The notes: a model not told the origin generated them from the sequence alone. DNA of 64,000 nucleotides from Halichondria panicea (GCF_963675165.1 NC_087388.1:1156800-1220799); one strand, 5' to 3'. Shown: positions 1 through 13,100, counted from the first letter of the stretch. Made by a program: numbers and translations.

Positions 1-1434
1 AAATAAGGACTTTCGTTACTTTCTCTTTACAAGATCCGCAACCGCCTGAACACTCGTAGCACTTTCGTTTACACACATGGCCACAAGCCAATTGTTTTCT
101 GCAACCTTGTAAGCACTTGTACTCACGATGCTCTATGTCATAGGGGTGACAAAGTCGACGGCAGACATGACCACAGGGCAAACGAGCTTCACATTTCTTT
201 TGGGATCCACCCTCTGGGCATTTGAGAAAATCTTCAGCCGCTCGGGCATTTACTTTTTGGTCTTGGTGAATGTGGCAATGTAATGGGAGACCAATACAGT
301 CCATTTCTGTGAAGCTCTCTATTATTTTAGGCCATATCGTTTTAACCTTGTCACGAAGCATTTCCATGTTACCAATTACGAACAAGCTCATTTTGGCTCT
401 CGACAAAGCAACGCAAATACGATTCTCAATTCCGACAAATCCAATTCTTTGTTTATTGTTGCTCCTCACAAAGGACAGCAATATGATTCGGTTCTCTTCT
501 CTCTGGAAGTCGTCGACAACAGCTGTTCGAACACCATTGATCTTTGTGGGTCTGAGAATTTTTTTAATCTCAAGCAGTTGTGCTCGGTAGAGAGTCAAGA
601 TGGTGATTTCATTTTGTTTGTAGCCTTGTTTCAGCAAGATAGTCACAGAGAGCTCCTAGGTACTTTGCCTCGTGAGAATTTGAGTGACCTTCTATCGTCT
701 GCTCCGGCTAGATTCATGGTTGTCCAGTTCTTTATAATGATTATAATTATGGCTGGAGTAATCAAGCTGGCAATCTCAGGTCTCATTCGATGCTGAATAC
801 TTAGTGTTTGTACAGGACAATCGTTCTTTGCTAAGCGTTCGAATAAGGATACATTAAAGTCGTGCTTCTTTTCAAGCTCGTAGTAAGTTGGCTTTGGCCG
901 TAGCTGTTGATGGTTACCAATTAAAACCAGCTGTTGGACTGTTGGGGGACAAAAAAGTGAAAATGTGAGGCTCAAAAATGTCAGCAGCTTCTTCAATAAC
1001 TACTATTTTAGGTAGAACTGATTTAATGATATGATTGTGTTTGGCTGCTCCTGTCGTAGTCATGCCAACTACATCTGAATCTCGGACAATCGTCATATCC
1101 ATGTTTCTGTTGAAACTCTTCACAAGCAGTTTTGTAGCCATCTGAAAGTTGTTGTCTAAGGTGGGTTACATACATGTCCCTCCAACGAAGGTACGATCTC
1201 CATCACTGAGTCGGGTGTAAGCTCCATAAGTTAGGGATATTAGCAGCTTCATCAGCAGTCATCGGTCGCAGCCCATGATTTAGTTGCTTGTATCAGCTTC
1301 CTTTTTTTACTTCTGTCCATTTGAACCGTCTGCCAAACGACGTGCCAATCACCATCATTCTTTTTTCCTGCCCCTTTTCCAATTGCCATTCCTCCTCTTT
1401 TAGAGCCTTGTATACACGACTTCGATCCCTTCAA
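1..1434 (-). pseudogene. ZNFX1: ZNFX1-like helicase/NFX1 zinc-finger pseudogene, partial at window edge
   Basis: Read on the minus strand, this encodes the second half of a ZNFX1-type SF1 (UPF1-like) helicase followed by NFX1-type Cys/His zinc fingers. Visible motifs in order are a Walker B-like VVIEEAADIFEPH (about 1010-970), IGNHQQLRPKP (about 925-890), QHRMRPEIASLI (about 805-770), LTLYRAQLLEIKK (about 595-555), a VVDDFQREE...VALSRAK segment (about 520-390), then CPEGG and repeated CGHVC motifs down to base 1. From about 640 to 1 the frame is open. Upstream it is broken: a TGA in the region near 1200, a frame change near 1105, one extra G in the run at 944-948, and two more shifts between about 710 and 630. 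The stretch after RMRPE is also shorter than I expect for the family. ZNFX1 is an RNA helicase in antiviral or small-RNA pathways; here a decayed copy is likely, although assembly error could explain some breaks. It continues off the left edge. Confidence 0.8.
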
Positions 1435-1955
1435 CTAGTCAATCTCCTTGTATCATCTGGACTTTAGTGTCTTCTCCACACGTATATAATACATGCATAT
1501 AGCTATAAGAGCAGCATTATGCACCCTCGTTTAGGATGAAAGCATCTTGGAGAGATAGTACAGCCAATCAGATGACATAATTATCATGTTTCGTCGATGA
1601 AGCCAACTTGAAACAGCTGTGGCAATGTGTGTATTGTTAGTACATTAACAAGATAAAATAGCTAGCAAGAATACCTTCTCTTTCTTCATGTATGGAACAA
1701 CACTGCACACAGACACACATGTAGCACAGCCTACATAATAATACAGAATCAAGTTCCTAGTATATAATTAATGGATCTAACCATGCAGCAATCTGCTAAA
1801 CCGCACCAATTAGTTTAGCACCAAGTCTATACCAGTGAATTCCAAGTGAGATAGCTACTGACTTGTAACAAACATTTTCATCATGTTTTTTCATACAATA
1901 GTTATTATGCCTGCACCCCAGCAAAAGCAGAACCTAATCATTGCAGTTTTATCAC
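1435..1955. other. Non-coding AT-rich spacer
   Basis: No ORF with recognisable coding content, no clear inverted repeat and no RNA gene seen. It separates the ZNFX1-like relic from the first dispersed repeat copy. Confidence 0.5.
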
Positions 1956-3420
1956 TCCATTTCCTGTTGTATTTCCCTTTACATTTTCAACATCCTGTTT
2001 GACTTGGTTTTGCACGAGCCCCTCCCACTCCAGTTAGATCAGACTTGGCTTTGAACATTTTACAAGCCTTGAACAATCAAGCAAACAAACTGCAAGATTA
2101 CACTAGACTAAAGTTTGACCCATCGTAAGGACTAGAGAAAGAGTGGTGAGTTATTGCAGCTTAGATCTATCTATGATTAATACAACAGTTTTCAAAACAA
2201 ATTGTTTATGATTATGATAATAGCTCTCATTATAAGTATTAAAAGGCTAATCCTGCCACTCATGTTTGGCCAGAATAACGTTTGTTTGAGTGTAAAACAT
2301 GTAAACCCCTGGTAAAACTTCTTATATTAATACTTAAATTGTAGATCTATAACTTAGTCTAAGAATAAGTGTGGCAATACAGTTCTATACTAGGCAAGTG
2401 AATAACATGTAAAACTATAAGATATGAGAACACAGATAAACGAATGAGAGGGATGTAGCAACGCCCAGCACTAAGCTTTCGTTGGATAAAGGCTAGTTGC
2501 CTTTAATGAGCAAAAGGGGTGTGTGCACTCTAAAATGGATCAAGATTTCAATACATAGTCTATAGAGTTGCTTATGCAGAGTGATAAAGAATTGAGCTAC
2601 AAAGAGGATGCTGTTTCCAGGTCTTTCTTTTTGATAACCAATGACGAGAAAATATACTTGCGTTCCACTTTCTAGTATACCTATAACCTGCAGTGTCAGG
2701 CTTGGAGCACGTTACCATAAGTAAGAGCAGCTAGGAGAGGTATATATGGAACCTTTTTGTAGACTTCTGACAAATGTTCTATGGTAGATACCCATGCAGT
2801 AGTGTTGCGTGGGTGTATGTGTGCATGCTGCAGGATTAATCTTGTACGCTCTGGCTTCCTACAAGAAAACTATAAGCAGCCGATATCAGCATGCACGATG
2901 CCGTGTGTATATATACGTTTTTGAGTGAGACTGGCCTCAAACCAGAGGGTGTGACGTCACACACTGCACTAATTGCCTAGCATCACGTGAGGCATTGTCT
3001 ATCCCTCTCTTTCAAGAATAAGCAATAATATATTTTTGTACTTAGTTCCTTGGCTTACAGACATCTCGTCGCACAAAATAGTTGATTACATTATATTGTC
3101 ACTGTCTAGTGTCTAACATATACCATTTCTTGTACGTAGGCTGCATACAATGTCATGTGTTTGCTTATCAAGTTGATACTAATTAACCCTGTGTATGACA
3201 TCATACATTATTTTGCATGCATGTGCACGGCCTGTACAATGGTATTCATTTCAATGAAATTCATTTTGCAGCCCATAATTATGAGTAAGTCATCAGGGAT
3301 AAGAATTAGAATGCACAAACAAAAATTTGATATTCATAGGCACACACTAACAGGTGGATATAATGGCATGGGACGTACTGTAAACTAGCGAAAACTTAGA
3401 TGAGCCATAATTATTATGGC
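1956..3420. repeat. Dispersed repeat family, copy A (diverged)
   Basis: This stretch aligns by eye to 5512-7640 and 29228-31345 in the same order: the CCATTTCCTGTT start, the TTTGACCCATCGTAAGGAC block, the ACACAGATAA block, the CAAACCAGAGGGTGTGAC block, and the TCAAGTTGATAC and GCGAAAACTTAGATGAGCC blocks. It is shorter and more diverged than the other two copies. It contains a perfect palindromic GTGTGACGTCACAC at about 2950, where the other copies have GACATC. No coding potential recognised. Confidence 0.75.
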
Positions 3421-3671
3421 ATACTACTATAAAATCTCGCTAACAGACATCAAAGGGGGGGAAAGACGTCTGTAGAATGGTCGCTTTTCATGGCCCATTT
3501 TGGAATGTTGTCGCACCAATCAGATTGCCAGATTTTATAATGAAACATTCTGGGTATGGTTTTATGTAGAAAAGAAGTGTTCGCTATAGCAGCTAGAAGC
3601 TACACAAAAATGATTATTAAGCTGCTGCTAATACTGTACTTCTCTACTTAAACCGTTTTTTCTAGCATATT

Positions 3672-3960
3672 TAATACCTCGAGGCGTAGCCGCACGGGGG
3701 ATACGTAAAGCTGGCTGTGCGTGGCCCAACGGTACAATGTAACGACAAATAACAGCTTCTATGGGCTTCTAGCCACATTCTCTTGGATTTTAATTAGTGG
3801 AGGATTTGCAAAATAAAGTTAGTTTGACTCACCGTGAAGGCAGTTGCATTGCATTCTCTTCAGAATCTTTTATGCATCATCTGTGGGCATACTCAATTTA
3901 TGTGTTAGCCTTGCACTAAAGCGTTATAGCTGTTTGATCATTGACAGGAAATACAAAATG
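3672..3960. repeat. Short dispersed repeat with CCTCGAGGCGTAGCCGCA start, copy 1
   Basis: Begins CCTCGAGGCGTAGCCGCA and contains CTAGCCACATTCTCTTGGAT, a CTCTTCAGAATCTTT block and a TGTTAGCCTTG block. The same order occurs at 31505-31800 in the same orientation and at 35741-36062 in reverse. I see no terminal inverted repeat and no ORF. Probably a short non-autonomous element. Confidence 0.65.
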
Positions 3961-4447
3961 ACTAAAACTTCTACATTCCTTGAAGATCATTAAGCTCCTC
4001 ATCAAGAGCGTAACCAGGATTTTTCGAAAGAGGGGACAAAAAGTGATCGCTTATCAGCCGTGCAGCGCCATAATTTTGAACGGAAGCCACACCTCTTAAT
4101 AATAACGTCATAATTAAGTTCTCTACCTAGTTGGGTGTGGCTTGATGTTCTAGAAGGAGCTTTTAAATTAACGCTAAATTGTGTCTGGGCACAAATAAAA
4201 CGCATGAATCTCGTATACAGTGGAACCTCCATAAACGGACACCATTGGGGAACAGCCTTTTTTCATAATTATGAGAAATGATACCACAGTATACAAATGT
4301 GCAAAATCTCACGAATAAAAATCACACACTTAGCGGGCTATGTCATGTGTGATCAGGAAAACCAAATTAAATAGTTACAAGCTAAAAGTCCTATAACTAT
4401 GATCAGTTTCTGGCTCATGGGAATATTAAGTGATCATGAGAACACTT
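3961..4447. other. Non-coding spacer with possible pogo-like transposon end
   Basis: No gene seen. At about 4217 there is TACAGTGGAACCTCCATAAA, which resembles the terminus of pogo/Tigger-type elements, but I found no matching opposite end. Confidence 0.35.
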
Positions 4448-7400
4448 CTTATCAGTCATTGTTTCCCCAACCAATTTTTGTACTAGATCTAGCTATATAA
4501 AACTATATATAATATAGTTTTCCTATGTCATGACCGTGTAGCAATTACGGAAATTCCTTAACATAATGGTCGCAACCATTTGCCGCAGTCTTGTTTCCTG
4601 AGGATGTCTGGTTTCAGTTGGGAAGGGGAAACCATGCATGCAAATACCTCTCAACCATGCTGCTAATTATAATAATTCATGGCTGAATATTACGTTTATA
4701 CTGTTATCACTAAAACTTGACGTACATGCATTGATCGCAAATGCGTGTATTTAACGCTCAAACATGGTCCTATTTTTTATACTGCATGTATACATAAAAA
4801 TTATATTATAATTATAATTACATTATAATGTTCGAAGGCCGGGTCATTTTGCATGCATACATCTAGGAACATACAACCTATATACACTTGTTTAATACAT
4901 ACTATTGGTACCTATATAATTATGCACTCGACAGGCTCAGCACACCTTTGTTGGAGTTGTTGGTGTTTCCTCGCAACCATGCATATAGCTTCTCACCAGA
5001 GGAGGCTGGAACCACTTGACCTTGCAGACTACTTTTAGTGTCTGTAAGCTTTTCAGGGGGGGGGGGTCAACTTTTATTTCCGTCCGAGATACAAGTCTCA
5101 AGGCCAGCTGTGCGTTGACCTCGAGAACGAGCCACCGATGGTATCGAAGCTTACACAAGAGCACTGTATCTCTACTTTTGAGCAAAATTGGCGAAAATAA
5201 AAGTTGACCCCTCCCTACAAAATACCGTTTTAAGATCACATACACTAAAAACTACTGCAAGAGGAAATCCAATTAGTGACCTTAATTAGCTACGGTCAAG
5301 TGGTTCCAGCCTCCTCTGTGCTTCTCACTATTTATTTCTGTAATGGGAAGAGTAGAGTGTTAGCTTTGCAGGGACCTGCATGGAAAATACTGAAACATGA
5401 ACATGCATGTCATTGACATTGCACAGATGCACAGATGAATGTAGCCTCGAATCTATCCCTCGGTTCCAGGCCGCTTCACAAGAAGTCTGGGATCGAGGCT
5501 AAGATAAATGCATCCATTTCCTGTTCTATTTCCGTTTACATTTCAACATCCTGGTTTTGCACGAGCCTCTCCCACTCCAGTTAGATTTACTTGTATGTAC
5601 TCGGAAAACAAGCTTTTGAACAAGCAGCAAACAATCAAGCAAACAAACTGCAAGATTACAAATTACACTGGACTAAAGTTTGGCCCATCGTAAGGACTAG
5701 AGAAAAAGTGGTGCAAGGTAAATCCTTATTGCAGCTTAATTAATACAACAGTTTCAATATAAATTGTTTTATGATCATAGCTCTCATTAAAAGGCTCACC
5801 TTTGGCCAGACACAAGCTTCTCTGTTTGAGTGTAAAACATGTACATCCCTGGCAAAATTTTTTACTAATGCTTCTATAATTAATTAGTCTAAGAGAATAT
5901 TAAAGTGTGGCAATTAGTACAACCAGTAGGTTGTACATAGGATTGACAGTGCAGTTGTGCGTGTTTGCACACATTTTGATAGTGCTATAGGCAAATAAGT
6001 ACATGTAAAACTAAAATATAAGAACACAGATAACGATGAGAGGGATAGCAAAAAGTTTCCGTTGGATAAAGGCTATATAGTTGCGTTTAATGAGCAAAAA
6101 GGGGCGTGTGCACTAAAATATGGATTATGGTCTATTTTAAAGCTGCTTATATATAATATTCAGAGTAAGTGATCTCTAAAGGGGGTGTCAGTGTACTCAC
6201 TGCATGGTCTGTTTTCAGGTCCTTCTTTTCGATAACACAATTGATAGAGAAAGATACTTGCATTCCACTTTCTACCTTATAATTATAACCTGTGTCTTGG
6301 AGCACTTTATACAATATACAGTAAGAGTAGGAGAGGTATATGGAAACTTTTGTAGACTTTTGACAAACGTAGATACCCAGTAGTGTTGCGTGGGCATGAT
6401 GCAGGATTGCTCTTGTACGCTCCAGTCGTCTACAAGAAAACTATAAAAGCAGATAATTATCGGAATAAGGGAAGCATGCAGTATGTACGTTCTTGAGCGT
6501 AACTAGCCTCAAACCAGAGGGTGTGACATCACACACTGCATTTGCCTAGCATCACGTGAGGCGTTGTCTATCCCTCTCTTTCATAAGAATAAGTGTGATA
6601 ATTCAATAATAATATATTTTTGTGCTTAGTTATCGAGGCACATGGGCGGGTATATAGTAGTCGGTTGGTTTGTCTGTCTGTCTGTTTGTGATTTCTGAGC
6701 CTGCTCACCTGGATGCCATAGAACTGCGTTTACAGCATGGTTAGCCTTCACACAACAAGTTATTAGTTTTAATAATGACATATTTTGCTTCGTTGTCGAA
6801 TAAAAGCGAGCAAAAGCTTGAACTTACACGTTGGCCATAATTATTATAGAACTCTCTATAATTATATGCCCGGCTTTAATTCGAGGCACTGATTTTACAG
6901 CCACGTGGATACAAATTATTTGTTTTCATGGGAAGAGACTCCATGCAGTCTTCTTTGCTGGCTATACTGCATGTGAGCCTATACTCCGGTCCCCGCTGTA
7001 TGTCAGCCTGGTGTCTTACTTTTAACACTCCGGGCCTGCTCTGCTGTGATCCAAATAACGTACGGTCCAGGACTCCCAGAGTGCATGTCAGGTGCTTTAT
7101 TTGTATAATATTATAGCTGCTGACTCTGATGTGATCCTATAGTCCTATAGCTATAGTATATGTCTGACCATGCACCACTATACGTCTGTTTTCAAGGCCT
7201 TGTCATACAGTTCAAATATAGAGTAGGTAGTTTGCCGCTCGTGTTCATGTACGTATATACCGTAACATTACATGCTTGGTTATGAGACGTAAAACAGCCG
7301 AGGGTTAGCACTTCAGTGCTCTAGTATATTAGCTTTGGGTTACAGACAAAATAGCATGTGTTTAGCTAGTACACGTAGGCTGCATACATTGTCATGTGTT

Positions 7401-7762
7401 TGTTTATCAAGTTGATACCTGTGTATGACATCATACATGTGCACAACCTGTATAATGATATTCATTTCAATGAAATTCATTTGCAGCCCATAATTATAGA
7501 GTAAGTCGTCAGGAATCAAGAATTATTGAGGGATAAGAATTAGAAATACAATGCACAAACAAAATGATATCGATAGGCATAGTTATAGGTATGTTAACTA
7601 GCGAAAACTTGGATGAGCCATAATTGGCTGAGTACAAGCTAATCTCAGAGCTCTGTAATCACAATAATTATAAGCAGCTAGAATAACACATTATTAAGCT
7701 GCTGCTATTCTTTATGGTATTGCTGCCATAAAACTATAGGTTATAAGGAGCTCCAACCACAA
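4448..7762. repeat. Segmental duplication, copy B
   Basis: Colinear with 28361-31480 over its whole length, with high identity apart from small indels. The match starts at CTTATCAGTCATTG and ends at AAGGAGCTCCAACC, after which the flanks differ. It contains an internal inverted-repeat element (4997-5319). A TCTGTCTGTCTG tract near 6670 begins a sub-block that also recurs at 16260. ORFs in it are short and unconserved between copies, so I regard it as non-coding. Confidence 0.85.
4997..5319. mobile_element. Inverted-repeat (MITE-like) element, CAGAGGAGGCTGG ends
   Basis: Perfect 25-bp terminal inverted repeats at 4997-5021 and 5294-5318, starting CAGAGGAGGCTGGAACC. The 9-mer GCTTCTCAC flanks both sides (4988-4996 and 5320-5328), with one extra T before the right copy, so it looks like a target-site duplication. 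No ORF of transposase type. A 9-bp duplication would fit a Mutator-like family; this assignment is inference. The copy at about 28888-29200 has lost its right flank. Confidence 0.8.
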
Positions 7763-7993
7763 TCATTAGCAAGTACTACACGTAGCTCGTGGACTAAGTG
7801 TGTTATAAAATGCTGAAAGAGATGATGTCTTGAAGAAACACTTATTTTGAGGGAATTACCCGGAAACAATTTTGCTTAATAGTCTCGTTCATAGGGCGTA
7901 GCGCGGAGAGTTTTCGAGGCTCCACTGCAGATTCAATGTAAAAGCATGGCGTGCACCACTCCATTTCCAATCTCTCTAACTCTTCAATCTATG
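7763..7993. repeat. Dispersed repeat, also at 54111-54337
   Basis: Shares TCATTAGCAAGTACTACACG, GCTGAAAGAGATGATGTCT, CGTTCATAGGGCGTAGCGCGG and TCCACTGCAGATTCAATGTA in order with 54111-54337. In the latter locus this block forms the right end of an element with long terminal inverted repeats; here I see no left partner, so it is probably a truncated copy. Confidence 0.65.
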
Positions 7994-8054
7994 GTTATAA
8001 ACTGGGTGTGGCCGTGACAATGTAATATAGTGCATGTATGCAGTGAGTTAATAG

Positions 8055-8175
8055 CTAGCTCTACATTCTATCCTTCAGACTTGTCATCAAGGCCAGGAGG
8101 GTGCTCAAGCCTCCAAAGTTCCCACTGGATCCTTCACTGACGGATACACCCTTTTTCTGCGCATGTGCTGCAGCA
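8055..8175. repeat. Short duplicated block, also at 31895-32015
   Basis: TAGCTCTACATTCTATCCTT followed by TGTCATCAAGGCCAGG and ACACCCTTTTTCTGCGCATG occurs in both places. It extends the colinearity of the 4.4-kb and 28.4-kb duplicated segments beyond different intervening insertions. Confidence 0.6.
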
Positions 8176-8335
8176 TTCAAAGATGCGTAACTACAACGGC
8201 TGAATTTCGGTAGCCCTACAGAATAGTAATTTAATTACTTGGAAGGTTATCAAAACATGCACCGTACATTACTCAACTGCTGTTAATAACAGAGTCCACT
8301 AGTAAATACTATAACTAGGGTGACACAAGGTGTCA

Positions 8336-8929
8336 TGGGGCGAGTGTGTTAGCAGTATACAGGTAGTTCACATCTATGTGTTGTGAATATCTATGCCTGT
8401 CTTGTTCCAAGCGTGCCTGTCTGGCCTCAGGAGTCTCTGTAGAAAAAAAAACACTGGCTTATCATCATGAACGCCACTTGTCAGTGGCACTTACCTGAGG
8501 CTCTGCTGGTTTGAGTTGAAGCAGCCATTTGCTGTAGGCGTGCCTGTCTGGCCTCAGGAGTATCTGTAATGAAAATTACACTGGCTTATATCACCTGTAC
8601 GCCGCCTGTACTTACCTGAAGCTCTGCTGGTTTGGGTAGAAGCAGCCATTTGCTGTAGGCGTGTATGCCTGGCCTCAGGAGTCTCAGTGTCCCGTCTCAG
8701 TTGCTGGGATGCTCTATTGGCATCCAGTGCAATGGTTATCTTGAATCTTGAGTGCCCTGTGCTTTTCTCTGCGTTTGGCTAGCCTGACTTCTTTCTCTTC
8801 GGCTGTTTCTTGGGCTCTTGCTTGTCTCTCTCGATCCCTCCTTATTCGAAGACTTTCTTGTTTGCGTTCGTTGTTTGCATTCATTTTATGCAACTTTTTC
8901 TTATGCCTCCAGTTGTGCAAAATACACAA
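8336..8929 (-). CDS. Arg/Glu-rich repeat ORF fragments, possibly transposon-derived
   Basis: On the minus strand the first block (8929-8714) encodes an Arg-rich segment containing RIRRDRERQARAQETAEEKE. After a frame change near 8740 the text continues with the repeated phrase TPEARQARLQQMAASTQT, which occurs three times. Two of the repeats end in a GTAAGT donor and the next begins after an AG (about 8607 to 8565, and 8490 to 8441), so these look like three near-identical small exons; the last ends at a TGA near 8337. Such Arg/Glu-rich heptad-like stretches precede helicase or transposase regions in some invertebrate mobile elements, but no enzyme domain is present here. A tandem-exon duplication of a mobile-element gene is my best guess; function unknown. 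Confidence 0.4.
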
Positions 8930-8988
8930 GAAATTGGTAAGGACCGCGTGTGTAAAAACCAGCTAATCAGGCCGTACGGACGTACCAT

Positions 8989-9015
8989 TACATACATACA
9001 TACATACATACATAC
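8989..9015. repeat. (TACA)n microsatellite
   Basis: Perfect tetranucleotide run of about seven units. Confidence 0.9.
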
Positions 9016-9319
9016 AGAGAAATTTTCTACCGACGTCACTACGATAGGGCTCGCTACGCTCGCCCCAATTATGCTGGGTGTATATACGGGCTTCCGTAAA
9101 AAATTATTAGATTTCTGATAAAGAATAATGTGGGCCAGTAGCTATAAGTGATCCTGAGTCCTGAGTTAGTCATGAAGCTTGTCACAGACCTGCTTTGGTT
9201 ATCCCAGACGTTTCTGGTTTTATCCATGCATCTATCCATGCAATCGTCCCCATGAATCACTTTATGTAATCAAGCTATTTGAAGTTTGTTTACTAATCTA
9301 ACTTTAGATGGATATATAA

Positions 9320-9690
9320 CAGTGGCGGATCCAGGAAAAATGAAAGTGAGGTTCCAAACTAACGAGCGCGCAGCGCGACTTTATTGGGGTTACGCCCACT
9401 TCCGGTCACACGTGACTAGGGAAAATCCCATACTCAGCCAGGGGAAATCCCATAATAGACTTGCGTAAAGCTAGCTAGCTGCCACGAACAGTCAACTAGC
9501 TAGCCTAGGCTAACCTGAACACTCTTTTGGCAGTTGATACATCAAAACAACAGGTAAAATCATTGAATCAAATTACAATAGCCACAAAAACTGATAAAAT
9601 ATAGCTAGCTGGTGTCATTAAGCCTTCTAAAGTTAACTTCAAAAGGGGGGGTCAAGGGACCCCATGGACCCTCCTCTGGATCCGCCACTG
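9320..9690. mobile_element. hAT-like non-autonomous element, CAGTGGCGGATCCAG ends
   Basis: Terminal inverted repeats CAGTGGCGGATCCAG at 9320-9334 and its complement ending at 9690. A purine-rich AAAAGGGGGGGTCAAGGGAC tract lies near the right end. The 8 bp on the two sides are both AT-rich but not a clean duplication. No transposase ORF. The end sequence is of the type seen in hAT elements; family assignment is from memory. Confidence 0.65.
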
Positions 9691-10111
9691 TATAGATATT
9701 TGTAATCAATTGTCCAAAATCGATTCTCGTAGACAATTGATTTCGTCAGATCACTCACGTACGTAATATTCAAAAATCTGAAAATTGTTGTCAAAAATTG
9801 ATTTCATATCTGATGCACACAAGTTACGTTCTCTAAATTGTTGCAAACGGCGTTCCATATACACATTCTAGTTTCCTTAGTAACAGCAAATCCTCCTCAG
9901 GAGAAACAGAAAGTTGTGTCTGTAATGATCAATCGTGATTTTGTTGTCCGATTTTGCAAGATCATGTTCAGACAGAGCAACTTAGTATAGTTGATACGGC
10001 GTTTGCGACAATTCACTAACACAATTCAATCGTATATAATTTTGTAAAAGCTACTCTATAGTGTATAACTCTTTCATTAATTTTATTAATCAGTACTGTA
10101 TAGTTGTGGAA

Positions 10112-13100
10112 ATGACTGATGGCAGCCAGTCATGTGATACACCCCTGCACACTGCTGCAAGCCGTGGGGACTTAGATGAGGTCAGAGAGCTGTTGAAAAC
10201 AAAGCAATATGAAGTCAACGTCAGAAACTCACACAACCAAACATCTCTTCATCTTGCATGTGCTAATGGTCATCTCGATACGGTTTGGACACTAGCCAAT
10301 GACTTTGGTGCTGACATAGGAGCTATTGATAATGATGGAAATACACCATTGCTCTTTGCTGCTAAGAACAAACATGTGCAAATAATTATCATGTTGGTTC
10401 TATTATCACTGTATGGTAGACACCTCTTCAACGGAGACTATGTGCTCTGTTCCTTTAGCCGTAGTGAGATGGATTGTCATCACGTTAAACTCTTTGAGGA
10501 TGTCCTCTTTGAGTATTACAATGATTCTGAAGCATTGGAGAAAACTATGAGTCTGATAAGTAAATTCTTTGTTGAATATATTCAATTCAAGGATTATAAA
10601 GATGATGGCTTTATTGCATTGTTTGTAGCTGCATCACTCGGTCTCAAAGACTTGATTAATCGACTAGTTACACAGAATAAAGTAGACCTGAATATTAGGG
10701 GATTCCATGGCTTGTCTGTTCTCCACGGTGCCTGTTTTGGAGGACACATCCTGCTCATGGAGAATCTTATTTCAGAACATCTTACGGACCTTTCTGTTAA
10801 GGATACACAAGGGAACTCAGTTTTGCATTACGCAACTTTAAAGGGGACTCCCTATGAATGCTATGGTGGTCACATAGAACTAATAAACAAACTAGTGATA
10901 GAATATGGCCTTGATCCCTCAGATAGAGATGATGATGGAAATACACCTCTACATATTGCATCCATTTTCGGACATGTTGAAACGGTGAGACACCTGATCA
11001 GTAAGCACAGTGCTGATATCAATTGCACTAATAATAAGAACAGCACATCATTGATGCTAGCAGTGGGGAAAGGTCATGTCAATGTTTTCGATGCGTTAGT
11101 CAAAGAATTTAAGAACAATTGTCATGTTCGAGGTTACAAAAGTCGAAATCTAGTTCACTATGCATGCGAAGGTGGCCAAATAGAACTAATAGACAAGCTG
11201 GTGATGGAATATGGCCTCGAATCCACAGTTAGTGATGACGATGGAAACACACCTCTACATATTGCAGCCATTTTCGGACATATTGAAACAGTGAGACACC
11301 TGATCAGTAAGCACAATGCTGATATTGATTGCACTAATAATCAGAACAATACTCCATTGAATCTAGCTGTGTTAAATGGTCATATGCATGTTTTGGATAT
11401 GCTAATCAAAGAATTCAACAACAGTTGTCATGTCCGAGGTTACAACGGTCGTGCTCTACTTCACCAAGCATGTGAAGGTGGTCATATAGAACTGATAGAC
11501 AAATTAGTGCTTGAATATGGCCTCAATCCCGCAGATAAAGATAATGATGGTAACACACCTCTACATATTGCAGCCTCCTTTAAAGGACGTGTTGAAACAG
11601 TGAGACACCTGATTAGCAAGCACAGTGCTGATATCGATTGCACTAATAATCAGAACAGCACATCATTGATGCTAGCAGTGGGGAAAGGTCATGTCAATGT
11701 TTTCGATGCGTTAGTCAAAGAATTTAAGAACAATTGTCATGTCCGAGGTTACAAAAGTCGAAATCTAGTTCACTATGCATGCGAAGGTGGCCAAATAGAA
11801 CTAATAGACAAGCTGGTGATGGAATATGGCCTCGAATCCACAGTTAGTGATGACGATGGAAACACACCTCTACATATTGCAGCCATTTTCGGACATGTTG
11901 AAACAGTGAGACACCTGATCAGTAAGCACAGTGCTGATATCGATTGCACTAATAATAAGAACAGCACATCATTGATGCTAGCAGTGGGGAAAGGTCATGT
12001 CAATGTTTTCGATGCGTTAGTCAAAGAATTTAAAAACATTTGTCATGTCCGAGGTTACAAAAGTCGAAATCTAGTTCACTATGCATGCGAAGGTGGCCAA
12101 ATAGAACTAATAGACAAGCTGGTGATGGAATATGGCCTCGATCCCACAGTTAGTGGTGATGATGGAAACACACCTCTACATATTGCAACCTGGACAGGAC
12201 ATGTTGAAACAGTGAGACACCTGATCAGTAAGCACAATGTTGATATTGATTGCACTAATAACCAGAACATTACACCATTGTGTTTAGCTGCTGTATGTGG
12301 TCATGAGATTGTGATATATGCTCTGATAGAGTTTAATTGCAGTCCACATGTAAGAGGATACAATGGTCAAACTCTGCTTCATTATGCTTGCCAAAAGGGT
12401 CATATAAAACTATTAAATAAACTGGTAACTGAACATAAGGTGGATCCATCAATTAGAGACAACGATGGGAACACACCTCTGCATCTTTTGTGTCGTACAC
12501 CCTATACTGAAGAAGAGAAGCTGAGAACAATCCTTTGCGAGCACCAGTACTGGACAGTGTTTCAAGTTAATAATAATGGCAACACTCCTCTTCAAACAGC
12601 AACTGTTTACGAACAAGCTTATTGTGCACGCTTACTATTGCAGAAGTACAATGCTCCACTTTTTGTGCGAAATAAAGATGGAAAGACAGCCTCTGATTTA
12701 GCAAAAGCTCAGAGAAGTCATGAAATTGTTACAATTTTCAAAAATTATAATTCAGAAATCCAGTCAACCTATCAACAACTAGACAAACTTGCTAAACAAG
12801 AGTTTGATGGTGAAAAGCACCTCACCAGAATATTTGTTGTAGGTCATCCAGGTGCAGGGAAATCCACGCTTGTTGAAACTATCAAAAAAGAAAGTTTAAT
12901 CAGCTACTTCAGCGCATCAACTGTTGCCCCTCACACTGCAGGGATTGTTCCAAGTACTTATGACAGTAGTGCTTATGGAAGAATGATACTCTATGATTTT
13001 GCTGGTGATTCCGAGTACTACTCCTCACATGCTGCAATTATGGAGTCAATCAACACATCGAAAGGAAGTAATATATATTTGATAATTTGTGATTTGAGTG

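Noticed and set aside
4215..4260. pogo/Tigger-like transposon end CAGTGGAACCTCC
   Set aside because: No matching second end or transposase within the window; a single end is not enough to call an element.
11773..12270. Minus-strand ORFs opposite the ankyrin repeats (also 42587-43111 and 55116-55400)
   Set aside because: They repeat with the ankyrin period and mirror the plus-strand codon pattern, so they are antisense shadows.
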